64,000 nucleotides of DNA from Halobacillus_B sp963739045 (GCA_963739045.1 CAVTYY010000004.1:1240001-1304000), one strand, 5' to 3'. Counted from the first letter of the stretch, positions 52,764 through 62,655 are shown. Program-made: numbers and translations. Notes: a model not told the origin generated them from the sequence alone.

Positions 52764-54209
52764 TTGAGTGAGAAAAATTTTGACCATTTTCAACTAAGTG
52801 AGGAAATTCATAAATCGCTGGCTATTTTAAAATACCAGGAACCAACAGAAGTGCAAATGGAAGTTATTCCTAAAGCCATGGAAAATCAGGATTTAGTGGT
52901 AAAATCACAAACAGGGAGCGGCAAGACGGCATCCTTTGCTATTCCCATTTGTGAAAAAGCAGAGTGGGAGGTTAAACACCCGCAAGCGTTAGTCCTTTCA
53001 CCAACTAGAGAACTAGCCGTACAGGTTCGGGAAGATATTTCGAATATTGGACGGTTTAAACGCATTAAGGCGCTTGCTCTCTATGGAAAAGAACCGTTTT
53101 CTGTGCAGAAAGAAGAATTAAAACAGAAGACTCACGTAGTCGTAGGAACACCCGGAAGAGTACTAGACCATATTGACCGGGGAACCTTGGAACTAAGCCG
53201 CATAAACCATTTAATTATTGATGAAGCAGATGAAATGCTGGCAATGGGCTTTATTGATGCAGTTGAATCAATTATTGAGGCGCTGCCTGCAGACAGAGTA
53301 ACAATGGTATTTTCCGCAACTTTACCGGAAAACGTAAAACAGTTGTGTGCTAAATTTATGAATCGTCCCGTTCACATCGAAATCGATAGCGGCGGTTTAA
53401 CCTCTGAGACGATTGAGCACCAGGGAATAGAAGTGAAGGAAGCAGACAAATTGTCATTGCTTAAGGATGTAACCGTAGTGGAAAATCCGGACAGCTGTAT
53501 GATTTTCTGCAAAACTAAAGAGCACGTGAACACGGTCTTTCAAGAACTGAATGAATCCGGCTATCCTTGTGAAAAGCTCCATGGCGGGTTAGAGCAGGAG
53601 GATCGCTTTGCAGTAATGGATGGATTTAAGCACGGAGAATTTCGTTATTTAGTCGCCACCGATGTTGCTGCAAGAGGGGTCGATATTGATAATGTTACGC
53701 TAATAATTAACTACGATGTGCCCGCTGAAAAAGAAAGCTATGTCCATCGAACGGGTAGGACAGGGCGTGCTGGAAACAAAGGGAAAGCTATTACTTTTAT
53801 GACTCCGTTTGAAGGTAAGTTTATTCGAGCGATAGAAAACTATATCGGCTTTGAAATACCAAGAGCAGAAGCACCTTTGGCAGAACAAGTGGAAGGTAGC
53901 AGCTATGCCTTTGAAGAGAAAAGTAAGACGAGCAGAATCGTGAGAAACAACAAAACGGCCCGGATTAATAAAGATATTATGAAATTGCACCTCAGCGGCG
54001 GCAAGAAGAAAAAAATCCGTGCGCTCGATATAGTGGGCACGATCACAAGCATATCCGGGGTCGATGCTGAGGATATCGGCATCATAACGATCAAAGATAA
54101 CTTCTCCTATGTGGATATATTAAATGGGAAAGGTTCTCTCGTGCTGCAGGAGTTAAATCGTACTCCTGTTAAGGGGAAAAGTATTAAAGTCAGCGAAGCT
54201 GTAAAATAG
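52764..54209 (+). CDS. dbpA: ATP-dependent RNA helicase DbpA (YxiN-type)
   Basis: A 481-residue DEAD-box helicase: Q motif near 24-31, Walker A SQTGSGKT (51-55 for GSGKT), DEAD at 153-156, SAT near 188 and HRTGRTGRAG for motif VI. The extra C-terminal domain (about 405-481), including a short RRM-like fold, binds hairpin 92 of 23S rRNA in the DbpA/YxiN family. It helps large-subunit ribosome assembly. TTG 52764 is the start, after GAGGGTAAT. It is monocistronic, and a strong terminator follows. Confidence 0.92.
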   Translation: MSEKNFDHFQLSEEIHKSLAILKYQEPTEVQMEVIPKAMENQDLVVKSQTGSGKTASFAIPICEKAEWEVKHPQALVLSPTRELAVQVREDISNIGRFKRIKALALYGKEPFSVQKEELKQKTHVVVGTPGRVLDHIDRGTLELSRINHLIIDEADEMLAMGFIDAVESIIEALPADRVTMVFSATLPENVKQLCAKFMNRPVHIEIDSGGLTSETIEHQGIEVKEADKLSLLKDVTVVENPDSCMIFCKTKEHVNTVFQELNESGYPCEKLHGGLEQEDRFAVMDGFKHGEFRYLVATDVAARGVDIDNVTLIINYDVPAEKESYVHRTGRTGRAGNKGKAITFMTPFEGKFIRAIENYIGFEIPRAEAPLAEQVEGSSYAFEEKSKTSRIVRNNKTARINKDIMKLHLSGGKKKKIRALDIVGTITSISGVDAEDIGIITIKDNFSYVDILNGKGSLVLQELNRTPVKGKSIKVSEAVK

Positions 54210-54214
54210 ATGAC

Positions 54215-54248
54215 AAAAAGGCAAGCCGTTGCTGCGGCTTGCCTTTTT
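54215..54248. terminator. bidirectional terminator between convergent genes
   Basis: AAAAAGGCAAGCCG / CGGCTTGCCTTTTT (54215-54228 / 54235-54248), between dbpA (+) and amt (-). Confidence 0.9.
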
Positions 54249-54260
54249 CAATAATCTTAT

Positions 54261-55535
54261 TTATTGTTCATCTTTAACATCGTTATATGGATCATCGTGA
54301 TGGATAAATTCATGTTCCTGATAGGCAGCAACCATCCCGTGATAACTGACGTCTAAGCCGATTTCTTCTTCATCTTCAGTAGACCGGACAGGAATGATTA
54401 ACTGGATTAGTTTCAAACCGAGCCAGGTTAAAACAAACCCCCAGGTACATAAAACAATTAATCCTAGCAGCTGCACACCAATTAAATGCCACCCGCCATT
54501 ATGGAATAACCCGCCATCTGTTGCAAACAAACCAACTGCTATAGAACCCCAGACTCCAGATACCGCGTGGACTGGAAAAGCTCCTACGGGGTCGTCGATT
54601 CCTTTCGCCTCGAGCCAATCGGTAACAAACAGCATAAGCAAGCCCGCGATGGCACCGATAAGAATAGCATAGCCATCACTGACGAAGGCGCAGCCCGCTG
54701 TAATTCCTACAAGCCCGGCTAAGGAGCCATTGATAACCGAGGGGGCATCTGAGCGTTTGTAACGGAACAAAGTGTAGAGCATGGTGGCCGCTCCGCCCGA
54801 GGCTGCAGATAACATGGTGACGACGGCAATATGACCAATTCGTACATCCGTTGCACTTAAGGTACTCCCGGCATTAAACCCGAACCAGCCAAACCATAAT
54901 AAGAATGCGCCAACAGAGGCAAGTGGCAAATTACTAGGTAAAGCAATCTTGCTCAAACCTTCAGGAAGAAATTTACCTTTCCGAGGCCCAATGAAGATGG
55001 CAGCAGCAAGGGCAGCAAAACCACCTAAAGCATGAATGACAGCCGAGCCGGCAAAATCCATAAACCCTAATTCGCCAAGCCAGCCGCCTCCCCATACCCA
55101 ATGACCGGCAATCGGATAGATTAGAGCAGTCATTAAGATAGCATAGAGTATGTAGGCGCGAAAGTTGATTCGCTCAGCAACAGCTCCGGAGACAATAGAG
55201 ATGACAGCAATGACGAAAGCCGCCTGGAAAAGCCAATACGTGTCCAGAGAGATAGAGAATTGCAAATGAGATAAATCCCCTGACATCATAAACCCATTCG
55301 TTCCTATAAAGCTCCCAATATCCTTGCCATACATCAACCCAAACCCAATCACATAGTAACAAAGGGTGCCGATGGTAATATCTGCAAAGATTTTCATAAT
55401 GATATTCACATTGTTCTTATGTCTGACAAAGCCCGCTTCTAATAAAGCAAAACCTCCCTCCATGAGAAGAATCATCGCGGCCGTTAATACTACCCAGATG
55501 GTATCAAGTCCCGAGTGAAGCTCCTGTATGGTCAT
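54261..55535 (-). CDS. amt: ammonium transporter (Amt family)
   Basis: A 424-residue channel with eleven membrane segments. The twin histidines of the conduction pore are His168 (AVIHALGG) and His323 (PVHAVSG), and the Trp/Phe gate region FGWFGFNAGSTL is present. Its C-terminal tail (EEEIGLDVSYHGMVAAY) has the conserved GLD-x-x-x-HG motif that PII proteins contact. It brings in ammonium, or NH3, when nitrogen is scarce. No PII (glnK/nrgB) gene follows. The upstream gene overlaps it by 4 bp. Confidence 0.93.
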   Translation of the reverse strand: MTIQELHSGLDTIWVVLTAAMILLMEGGFALLEAGFVRHKNNVNIIMKIFADITIGTLCYYVIGFGLMYGKDIGSFIGTNGFMMSGDLSHLQFSISLDTYWLFQAAFVIAVISIVSGAVAERINFRAYILYAILMTALIYPIAGHWVWGGGWLGELGFMDFAGSAVIHALGGFAALAAAIFIGPRKGKFLPEGLSKIALPSNLPLASVGAFLLWFGWFGFNAGSTLSATDVRIGHIAVVTMLSAASGGAATMLYTLFRYKRSDAPSVINGSLAGLVGITAGCAFVSDGYAILIGAIAGLLMLFVTDWLEAKGIDDPVGAFPVHAVSGVWGSIAVGLFATDGGLFHNGGWHLIGVQLLGLIVLCTWGFVLTWLGLKLIQLIIPVRSTEDEEEIGLDVSYHGMVAAYQEHEFIHHDDPYNDVKDEQ

Positions 55536-55945
55536 GAGTCTGAGTCCTCCATTTCCTTGAGAATCTTTAATTCCTCAAATATCGAGTTAGATAGTACAAT
55601 TTCCTGATCCGAGGATTGTTCACTGTAATTATCAATCGCTTGTTCTACCTCGGTGATCCGCTGTGAAATTTTATCAATTAATTTCAATCTTTCTTTTACA
55701 TGGACCATATATTCAACGGCCTGATGATGGGAAGGGCTTTTGCTGGCAAAGAACTTACGAACAGGAGAAAGAGAGCGGTAAAAGGCTTCTTCTGCTCGTT
55801 TCTTGTCTTCGTATTTACTGATCTTATTACGAATCAACTCAATTTCCTTTTCTTTTTCGTTGATCACTCGATTTAAGGAAGTTATATAATCTTCCGATGT
55901 ATACTCCAGAGTGTTCTTTTGATTAAAATCATCCCGTACGATCAT
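55532..55945 (-). CDS. coiled-coil protein translationally coupled to amt
   Basis: A 137-residue soluble protein. Residues about 19-65 (SLNRVINEKEKEIELIRNKISKYEDKKRAEE) and 75-115 look like coiled coils, with a central SLSPVRKFFASKSPSHHQAVEY stretch. Its stop overlaps the amt start codon (ATGA at 55532-55535), so translation is coupled. It is not a PII-like protein, having none of the PII T-loop motifs. No family is recognised. Given its position, it may control or anchor the transporter, but that is inference only. Confidence 0.65.
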   Translation of the reverse strand: MIVRDDFNQKNTLEYTSEDYITSLNRVINEKEKEIELIRNKISKYEDKKRAEEAFYRSLSPVRKFFASKSPSHHQAVEYMVHVKERLKLIDKISQRITEVEQAIDNYSEQSSDQEIVLSNSIFEELKILKEMEDSDS

Positions 55946-56210
55946 GGTAATCTCCTCACGATTAATGTTAGGTTTTGTTACATTATATGTGTGAATATAT
56001 TGTCAGTCAATTAATCTACTTCAATAAATGGAGCTGAAAATAGGACAAATATTTACCATAAGAGAAATAGAGAACGGCACAAGCGGATTTTACAGAGTAT
56101 GAAAACGAAGAAAACATTAAAAAAATTCAATCTATTTCGAAGTCCTTCTATACCCGTTTTTGCTATGCTTTGAATACTTTGGAGGGATATCCAAGTTGAA
56201 TTAAGTAGAT
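55946..56210. other. promoter region of the amt operon
   Basis: No gene. The leader of the minus-strand amt operon and the start of a cupin relic share it; no TnrA box was recognised with confidence. Confidence 0.4.
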
Positions 56211-56527
56211 TTGCAATCAAAAATTGACCAGATCAAAACCCCATACCAGCCAAAGAGTATAGGAATAGAAAATCATTATTCTATTAAACGTGTTAAATTG
56301 GAGGGGAATTCTTGTGGTATCACCATAATGATACTGAAGAATTGTTTCGCTTCCTTTAAGGAGAAATTCATTTTGAGCAAGGAACAGGACATTAAATTAT
56401 AAGAAGGCGAGATGGTGGTGATTACAAAAGGGGTGGAATATATGCCGTACGCTGAAAAAGCCTGTGAATTATTGAACACTAGAAATGTGGTAAATGAGCG
56501 ATCAGTACATAAGGTGAAGGAAATGTA
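56211..56527 (+). pseudogene. cupin-domain protein relic
   Basis: The reading frame from TTG 56211 gives IDQIKTPYQPKSIGIENHYSIKRVKLEG; a second frame then gives EFLWYHHNDTEELF, a stop and GEIHFEQGTG; a third gives EGEMVVITKGVEYMPYAEKACELL. Together these are the two cupin motifs (G-x-x-x-x-W/Y-H-x-H-x-x-x-E and the P-x-x-x-x-H-x-P-type second motif). At least one base loss near 56305 and one in-frame stop near 56358 break it. The second motif also lacks the usual His (VEYMP in place of VEHMP). It is therefore a decayed copy. Confidence 0.65.
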
Positions 56528-57008
56528 GAGTAGGACACAGTCCATGGCCGAATCCGGGACCTGGGATAGTTACTGAAGCAGTTGATTTTAGGAAAACTTA
56601 GAAGATAGGATAGGAGCGGAAGTTCATAGTATATGAAAGAACGTGACTAAAACCAAACCTCAGCTCGAATTTAAAAAACGAGGACTATCGAACAACGTTC
56701 CAACCATAAATCTTTAAATTTATGAATAAAAGAACGGCAGCATACTCCATAAACGGAATTAACTTCCACTTAATACTTAGTAGCAACTCCGAACATACAT
56801 TAAATAAAAAACCTCAATAAACAAAATATCCACAAAATTCAATAAAGGAAGAGAAGGGGAGCCATTTTCATAACGTCACTCACAGTAAAAATGATTTGTA
56901 CAGATTCGCTCTCTTAAAACAAACAGCAATTATTATCCTACCATTAGGTTCCACAAATAAAAAGAAAAGAAGACGTAAGGATACATCTTCTTTTCTGATT
57001 TCAACTTA
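56528..57008. other. intergenic stretch
   Basis: About 480 bp, AT-rich and without a supported gene on either strand. Its only clear feature is the terminator at 56963-56996 near its end. Confidence 0.55.
56963..56996 (-). terminator. terminator of the acyl-CoA dehydrogenase unit
   Basis: AGAAAAGAAGA / TCTTCTTTTCT (56963-56973 / 56986-56996), followed on the minus strand by a T-rich stretch. It lies 13 bp past the acyl-CoA dehydrogenase stop. Confidence 0.75.
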
Positions 57009-58203
57009 TTAGTTCGATGAATTCCACGCGGGAAGCATTTGACTCAATGGTTTATCTGTTCGATAGCCTAATACATATTCTGCCTGCATAATCGTATGGA
57101 TTTCTCTGGTGCCTTCATAAATGACAGGAGCTTTGGAATTTCTTAAGTATCGTTCTACAGGGTATTCATTAGAGTATCCATACGCACCATGAATCTGCAC
57201 AGCATCATCGGCTGCTTGATTGGCGAAGTCGCATGCCTGCCACTTGGCTAAAGAAGTCTCTCTAGTATTCCGCAGCCCTTTATTCTTAAGTTCTCCAGCA
57301 CGATAAACGAGCAAACGGCTCATTTGCAATCCAGCTTCCATTTTAGCGACCATCTGCTGAACCAGCTGATGTCTGCCGATCTCTTTGCCAAACGTTTGTC
57401 TGTCATGACAGTATTGAACACTCGCTTCCAAACAAGCCATAATTTGCCCACAGGCGCCTGCCGCAACAGTGAAACGGCCGTTATCCAATGCAGACATAGC
57501 AATTTTAAAGCCGTCACCTTCCTGACCCACTAAATTTTCTTTGGGTACTTTCACCTGATCGAAAAATAGTTCTCCCGTATTTCCCGCACGAATACCGAGT
57601 TTTCCTTTCGTAGCTTTTGAAGAAAATCCTTCCATTGTTCTTTCTACTATAAAGGCGGAAATGCCCTGATGTTTTTTACTTTTATCCGTATAGGCAAATA
57701 CTAGAAAATGATCGGCAGTATCACATAGTGAAATCCACGTTTTCTGACCGTTCAGGAAATAATATTCTCCCTTAAGGACAGCTGTCGTCTGCAATGCCGC
57801 GACATCGGAACCTGCGCCAGGTTCCGTTAAACCAAAAGCCCCGACCTTTTCACCTTTTGCCTGAGGAGTTAAATACTTGCGCTTCTGCTGTTCATTCGCC
57901 CATTGAAGCAGGGCCATACTATTTAGTCCGGTATGAACTGAGACTGCTGTTCGAAAGGCAGTATCTCCTCGCTCTAATTCTTCACATACAATGGCAAGGG
58001 AATTGTAATCCATTCCGCTGCCGCCATATTCTGTGGGAATGCAAACTCCCATAAGTCCTAATGATGAAAGTTTTTTTAGATGTATGGGTGTCAAAATGTC
58101 CATGAGCATCCCAATCTCCAATAAAAGGCATGATTTCCTTATCGACAAAACCCCTCACCGTTTTACGAAGCATGACTTGCTCGTCACTGAAATCGAAATT
58201 CAT
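57009..58203 (-). pseudogene. acyl-CoA dehydrogenase (glutaryl-CoA-dehydrogenase-like?), frame shifted at a T7/A7 tract
   Basis: Two frames overlap: residues 1-45 (MNFDFSDEQVMLRKTVRGF to about HFDTHTSKK) from ATG 58203, and the rest (KKLSSLGLMGVCIP onwards) in a second frame. A run of seven A on the minus strand (58071-58077) is one base too long; six would join them. The rest is intact: the LTEPGAGSD flavin motif, RQTFGKEIGRHQ, and IYEGTREIH with the catalytic Glu. An Arg in GDTAFRTAVSV matches the position that binds the distal carboxylate in glutaryl-CoA dehydrogenases. It lies 11 bp after the CoA-transferase gene. Confidence 0.8.
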
Positions 58204-58214
58204 CGAACCACTCC

Positions 58215-59405
58215 TTAAATCGTGTTTGTATTTCTCATTTCTTCAATTTCATCACTTTGATAACCAAGAGACTGCAGCAATTCATCTGTATGTTCCCCAG
58301 GCTCAGGCGGATGACGTTCAAACTCTACTGCAGTTCTCGACAGTTTCAGAGGACTGCCGACCAACTTGACCTCTCCAGCCCGGGGGTGGGGAAGGGTTAC
58401 AAACATGTCCCGTGCCTTCAGCTGTTGATCTTCATCTAGATCTCTCAGTGACTGAATGGGGCCGAAGGGAATGCCTGCTTGACCACATTTTTCCTCCCAG
58501 TAATCAGTTCGCTGTCTTATAAAATATTCCTGCAGAATGCGAGTAAGCTCCGTGCGGTTTGCAACGCGGTCAGCATTCGTTCGAAACCGGGCGTCTTCTG
58601 CTAATTCCTTATAGTTAATCATCTGGCAAAGCGATGAAAATTGCTTGTCATTTCCTACGGCAATCACCATTTCTCCATTCTCTGATTGAAAGGTTTGATA
58701 AGGCACGATATTAGCATGATGGTTACCTAGTCTTTCAGGAGTTTGTCCTGTCATTAAGTAATTACTTCCAATATTGACTAGAGCGCTCACCGCAGCATCA
58801 TACAAAGATAAATCAATCTTCTGTCCAAGACCTGATTGGTCTCTTTCAATCAATGCCGCTTGAATTCCGATACAGGCATATAATCCTGTCAAAATATCTG
58901 TAATGGCAATCCCCATTTTCTGCGGACCTGACTTCTCATTTCCTGTAATACTCATCAGCCCGCTCATCGCCTGAATTATAAAATCATAACCAGGAAGATG
59001 CCTGTAAGGTCCCGTTTCTCCAAAACCTGTAATAGAGCAGTACACAAGGGTTGGATTAATTGCTTTTAAAACATCATAGTTCAGCCCAAGTCGTTCCATC
59101 GTGCCCGTTTTAAAATTATGGATGATCACATCACTCTGTACGATTAATTTCTTAACAATTTCTTTACCTTTCTTCGTCTTTAAATCTACCGTTATACTCT
59201 TTTTATTCCGATTTGCACATAAGTAATAGGCGCTTACACCTTCTTGGAATGGGGGTCCCCATTTTCTCGTATCATCACTCCCGCCCGGTGCTTCCACTTT
59301 AATCACTTCAGCACCGAGATCCCCAAGAATCATCGTACAATAAGGTCCGGCCAACACTCTGGTAAAATCCAGAACTTGAATACCTTTTAATGCAGCAGCC
59401 AGCAT
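58215..59405 (-). CDS. class III CoA-transferase (CaiB/BaiF family)
   Basis: A 396-residue member of the CaiB/BaiF family, which moves CoA between acids by a ping-pong reaction at a catalytic Asp. The opening IQVLDFTRVLAGPYCTM, the LGAEVIKVEAPGGSDDTR stretch and PGYDFIIQAMSGLMSITG (Asp in GYDF) are the family landmarks. ATG 59405 follows AAAGGATG; a GTG two codons upstream is also possible. Its neighbour is an acyl-CoA dehydrogenase. Paired CaiB-type transferase and glutaryl-CoA dehydrogenase genes are common in glutarate use. The acid remains unproven. Confidence 0.88.
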   Translation of the reverse strand: MLAAALKGIQVLDFTRVLAGPYCTMILGDLGAEVIKVEAPGGSDDTRKWGPPFQEGVSAYYLCANRNKKSITVDLKTKKGKEIVKKLIVQSDVIIHNFKTGTMERLGLNYDVLKAINPTLVYCSITGFGETGPYRHLPGYDFIIQAMSGLMSITGNEKSGPQKMGIAITDILTGLYACIGIQAALIERDQSGLGQKIDLSLYDAAVSALVNIGSNYLMTGQTPERLGNHHANIVPYQTFQSENGEMVIAVGNDKQFSSLCQMINYKELAEDARFRTNADRVANRTELTRILQEYFIRQRTDYWEEKCGQAGIPFGPIQSLRDLDEDQQLKARDMFVTLPHPRAGEVKLVGSPLKLSRTAVEFERHPPEPGEHTDELLQSLGYQSDEIEEMRNTNTI

Positions 59406-59775
59406 AATCACATCCTTTCAATATAGGAAAAAACCAGCAGAACCCATACTTGGTATGAATACAACTGGCTATTGATTGCCTCATCTATTTGGTATTTGCG
59501 ATAGAACTTCCTATCAAGAGCCTGCATTCCATCCTATTCTTCCATTGCCGAAAATATTAAAAAATCTTTATAACTCTTTAAAAATGAAGGAATGCGAAAA
59601 TCTATTATCATGAAACGAATATCTAAGTAATAGGATAGACCAATGGGCCATCACTGAGAACACGTCATACGAGATAGCGCAGTTAATAGACAGATAACTT
59701 GAAGTAAAACATAGCCGCGCAGCTAGTGTGGACGAGTAGTTTTCAAATAACATTTCATCCAGGGAGGTTGAATCC
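59406..59775. promoter_or_regulatory. divergent promoter region between the CoA-transferase and aminotransferase units
   Basis: A 370-bp stretch without a supported gene; both units start away from it, so it should carry two promoters and perhaps a shared operator. No clear dyad was identified. Confidence 0.45.
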
Positions 59776-60960
59776 ATGTCCTATGCATCTAAACAAGTGA
59801 AAAGCTTACCTCCTTATCTATTTTCTGTTTTTCACGAAAAGAAAAAAAAGCTGCAGAAACAAGGAATAGACGTCATAGATTTAGGTATTGGCGCCCCTGA
59901 CTTGCCGACCCCGGATTTTATTATTGATCGATTAATTGAGGAGGTACGCAAGCCGGAGAATCATAAATATTCTCCGTATGGAGGCAGTCAGGAATTTAAA
60001 CAAGCGGTAGCAACGTTTTATAAAAATCATTACGGTGTAACCCTTGATCCAAATCATGAAGTCCTTACTCTTATTGGCTCTAAAGAAGGAATTGCTCATC
60101 TTATTCAGGCAGTCATAGATCCAGGGGACGGCGTTCTGATTCCCGATCCAGGTTATCCTGTTTATCATTCGGCGGTTCACCTCGCTCACGGAGAATCTGT
60201 ACCCTATCCTTTAGATGAGATAAATGGATATATTCCGGATTTTACCAAGGTATCCACTTCTCATTTAAAGAATGCGAAACTTATGCTATTAAACTATCCC
60301 AGCAATCCAACGGGAGCGACTGTAGAAAGAGAGACATTTACCACCGCCATTAAATTTGCGAAAGAGCATGACTTGTGTGCTGTTCACGATGCTGCTTATG
60401 ATTTAGTAACGTTCAACGGATATCAATCCCCAAGTATACTGCAAGCAGAAGGAGCAATGGAAAGAGCAGTTGAATTTGGCTCCTTATCTAAAAGCTTTAA
60501 CATGACGGGGTGGAGAATTGGCTATGTAGTAGGAAACAGAGAGCTGATTCAAGCTTTATCCATAATGAAAAGCAACATGGACACTAGTCAGTTTTTAGCT
60601 ATTCAAAAGGCAGGAGCCGCTGCCTTAACCAGCGACTTATCTTCGGTAACGTCTAATAATCTCGTTTACCAGGAACGTATGGAAACGATGGTGGCGGCTT
60701 TAAAACAATCAGGGATTAATGCCGGCAAGCCCAGAGGTACTTTTTTTCTATGGGCAAAAGTTCCAGATGGGTATTCTTCACAGCAATTTGCTGAAAAGAT
60801 CCTGGAGGAGTGCGGGGTGATCATTACACCCGGCACGGCATTTGGAGGAAGAGGGGAAGGGTATTTTCGAATTTCCTTATCCGTTCCCACAGATCGATTG
60901 AATGAAGCAGCCAACCGCATATTGAAAATGAATGCTGTGGAGGATCGCGATCATGAATAA
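59776..60960 (+). CDS. class I/II aminotransferase
   Basis: A 394-residue PLP-dependent aminotransferase of fold type I. Lys239 in SLSKSFNMTGWRIG forms the aldimine. LNYPSNPTGA near 172, the Asp/Tyr contact in VHDAAYD and the final Arg in GYFRISLSV fit the aspartate-aminotransferase superfamily, close to LL-diaminopimelate-aminotransferase-like enzymes. The substrate cannot be fixed. AGGGAGG lies upstream of the ATG. The stop codon overlaps the next start (ATGAATAA at 60953), so it is coupled to the TPP enzyme. Confidence 0.87.
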   Translation: MSYASKQVKSLPPYLFSVFHEKKKKLQKQGIDVIDLGIGAPDLPTPDFIIDRLIEEVRKPENHKYSPYGGSQEFKQAVATFYKNHYGVTLDPNHEVLTLIGSKEGIAHLIQAVIDPGDGVLIPDPGYPVYHSAVHLAHGESVPYPLDEINGYIPDFTKVSTSHLKNAKLMLLNYPSNPTGATVERETFTTAIKFAKEHDLCAVHDAAYDLVTFNGYQSPSILQAEGAMERAVEFGSLSKSFNMTGWRIGYVVGNRELIQALSIMKSNMDTSQFLAIQKAGAAALTSDLSSVTSNNLVYQERMETMVAALKQSGINAGKPRGTFFLWAKVPDGYSSQQFAEKILEECGVIITPGTAFGGRGEGYFRISLSVPTDRLNEAANRILKMNAVEDRDHE

Positions 60961-62605
60961 GCAGCCGCAGGTGTCATTAACAGGCGCACAAGGCATTGTC
61001 GAGTGCTTCAAATTAGAATCTATCCCTAAAGTATTTTGTGTACCAGGAGAAAGCTATCTCCCGTTAATGGATGCAATACGTGACGAACCTTCAATCGATT
61101 TGATTTCAGCGAGACATGAGGGCGGAGCATCATTTATGGCGGAAGGGTTTGCAAAAGCTAGTGGAATACCCGGAATCGTAATGGCTACCAGAGGGGTGGG
61201 AGGCTCCAACTTAACCATTGGGGTGCATACCGCTTATCAGGATTCTACTCCAATGGTGGTTTTGTTAGGACAAGTACACAGTGATTTTAGAGGGAGAGAG
61301 GGATTTCAGGAAATTGATTTAGTGCAATATTTCAGTCCGATTTCAAAATGGGCAGTTGAAATCCAGGATCCTGCTAGAATTCCAGAGCTTGTTCAAAGAG
61401 CTTTTCGTATTGCTAAAACCGGGAGACCAGGACCTGTCGTCCTTTCCCTCCCTGAAGATCTATTAAAGAAAAAAGCTAAAATGAGTTTTGGCAAGCCGGC
61501 GGTCCGGCCATCTCCAACTCCATCATCAAAGGAGATCCATGAAATCCAAAAACTTCTAACGACCGCTAATCGTCCTATCATTATTGCGGGTGGAGGCGTT
61601 AAAAGTTCAGGAGGGGAAGAGGCTTTAATTCAATTCGCTGACAAATACCAATTACCAGTTATGGCAGCTTTCCGACGGCACGACATTTTCCCAAATAATC
61701 ATCCGCTTTATACTGGCCATCTTGGTTTAGGTATGAGAGCAAGCTTATTACAAACGATTCAAGAGGCCGATGTGATTTTGGCAATTGGCACTAGGCTTTC
61801 AGAAGTCACCACTCAGGATTATTCACTTATAAGAAGTAACCAATGCCTCGTTCATATCGACATTGAATATGAAACACTCGGGAAAGTGTATGCTCCAGAC
61901 ATCGGGATCATAGCGGACGCCAGGGAAGCCTTACTTGCTTTAATACAAATGGAAATCACCCCAAGCTGGACAAGCTGGGGCAGGGAGAAACGGAAGGCGT
62001 ATGAAGAATCTGTACAGACCGGGAGAGACAACCCAACGATGAATGATCACGTGATCTCCCTTTTGCAAGAGCATCTGTCACCTGATGCCATCATTACCAA
62101 TGATGCAGGAAACTTTGCCGGATGGCTTCATACGTATTACCAATTTAATGAAACAAACACTTATATTGGTCCAACTTCAGGAGCAATGGGATACGGAATG
62201 CCCGCTGCGTTAGGCGTGAAATTAGCACATCCTGATCGTACGGTAGTGTCACTGTCGGGGGACGGCGGGTTTATGATGACGATGCAGGAACTGGAAACTG
62301 CCATTCGATATAATATTCCAGTCATAAGTATTATTTTCAACAATAGCATGTATGGAACCATCCGCATGCATCAAGAAATTCATTATCCTTATAAAACTAT
62401 AGGTACTGACCTAGGCTATGTACCATTCGCGAGGATCGCTGCAGAGATGGGTGCCCATGCCCGTTACGTAGAGGATGAGGAAGAATTTAAAAATGCCCTT
62501 GTAGAAGCTTTGCAGTGTCTAAAACCTTCCGTCATAGAAATAAAGAGTGATTGTGAACAAATTTCCGTCTCAAAAACCATTGAACAAATTAGAAAGCGTA
62601 ATTAA
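60953..62605 (+). CDS. thiamine-diphosphate-dependent enzyme (acetolactate-synthase-like 2-oxoacid decarboxylase)
   Basis: A 550-residue TPP enzyme. Glu56 in SARHEGGASFMAEG activates the cofactor, and GDGG to NNSMYG in the C-terminal domain (near 440-470) binds TPP and magnesium. The VPGES near 30-34 and GPTSGAMGYGMPAALG motifs are typical of acetolactate-synthase-like proteins of unassigned function. With an aminotransferase before and an aldehyde dehydrogenase after, it probably decarboxylates the 2-oxoacid formed by transamination to an aldehyde. A TGGAGGATCG site precedes ATG 60953. Confidence 0.85.
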   Translation: MNKQPQVSLTGAQGIVECFKLESIPKVFCVPGESYLPLMDAIRDEPSIDLISARHEGGASFMAEGFAKASGIPGIVMATRGVGGSNLTIGVHTAYQDSTPMVVLLGQVHSDFRGREGFQEIDLVQYFSPISKWAVEIQDPARIPELVQRAFRIAKTGRPGPVVLSLPEDLLKKKAKMSFGKPAVRPSPTPSSKEIHEIQKLLTTANRPIIIAGGGVKSSGGEEALIQFADKYQLPVMAAFRRHDIFPNNHPLYTGHLGLGMRASLLQTIQEADVILAIGTRLSEVTTQDYSLIRSNQCLVHIDIEYETLGKVYAPDIGIIADAREALLALIQMEITPSWTSWGREKRKAYEESVQTGRDNPTMNDHVISLLQEHLSPDAIITNDAGNFAGWLHTYYQFNETNTYIGPTSGAMGYGMPAALGVKLAHPDRTVVSLSGDGGFMMTMQELETAIRYNIPVISIIFNNSMYGTIRMHQEIHYPYKTIGTDLGYVPFARIAAEMGAHARYVEDEEEFKNALVEALQCLKPSVIEIKSDCEQISVSKTIEQIRKRN

Positions 62606-62655
62606 GTACGCTGCTAAGTATAATTTCGAATTCATACTTCAAGGAGGAATATAAT

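Noticed and set aside
56690..56712. LexA box (GAACAACGTTC)
   Set aside because: The half-sites are three bases apart where the Bacillus operator needs four, and no gene follows.
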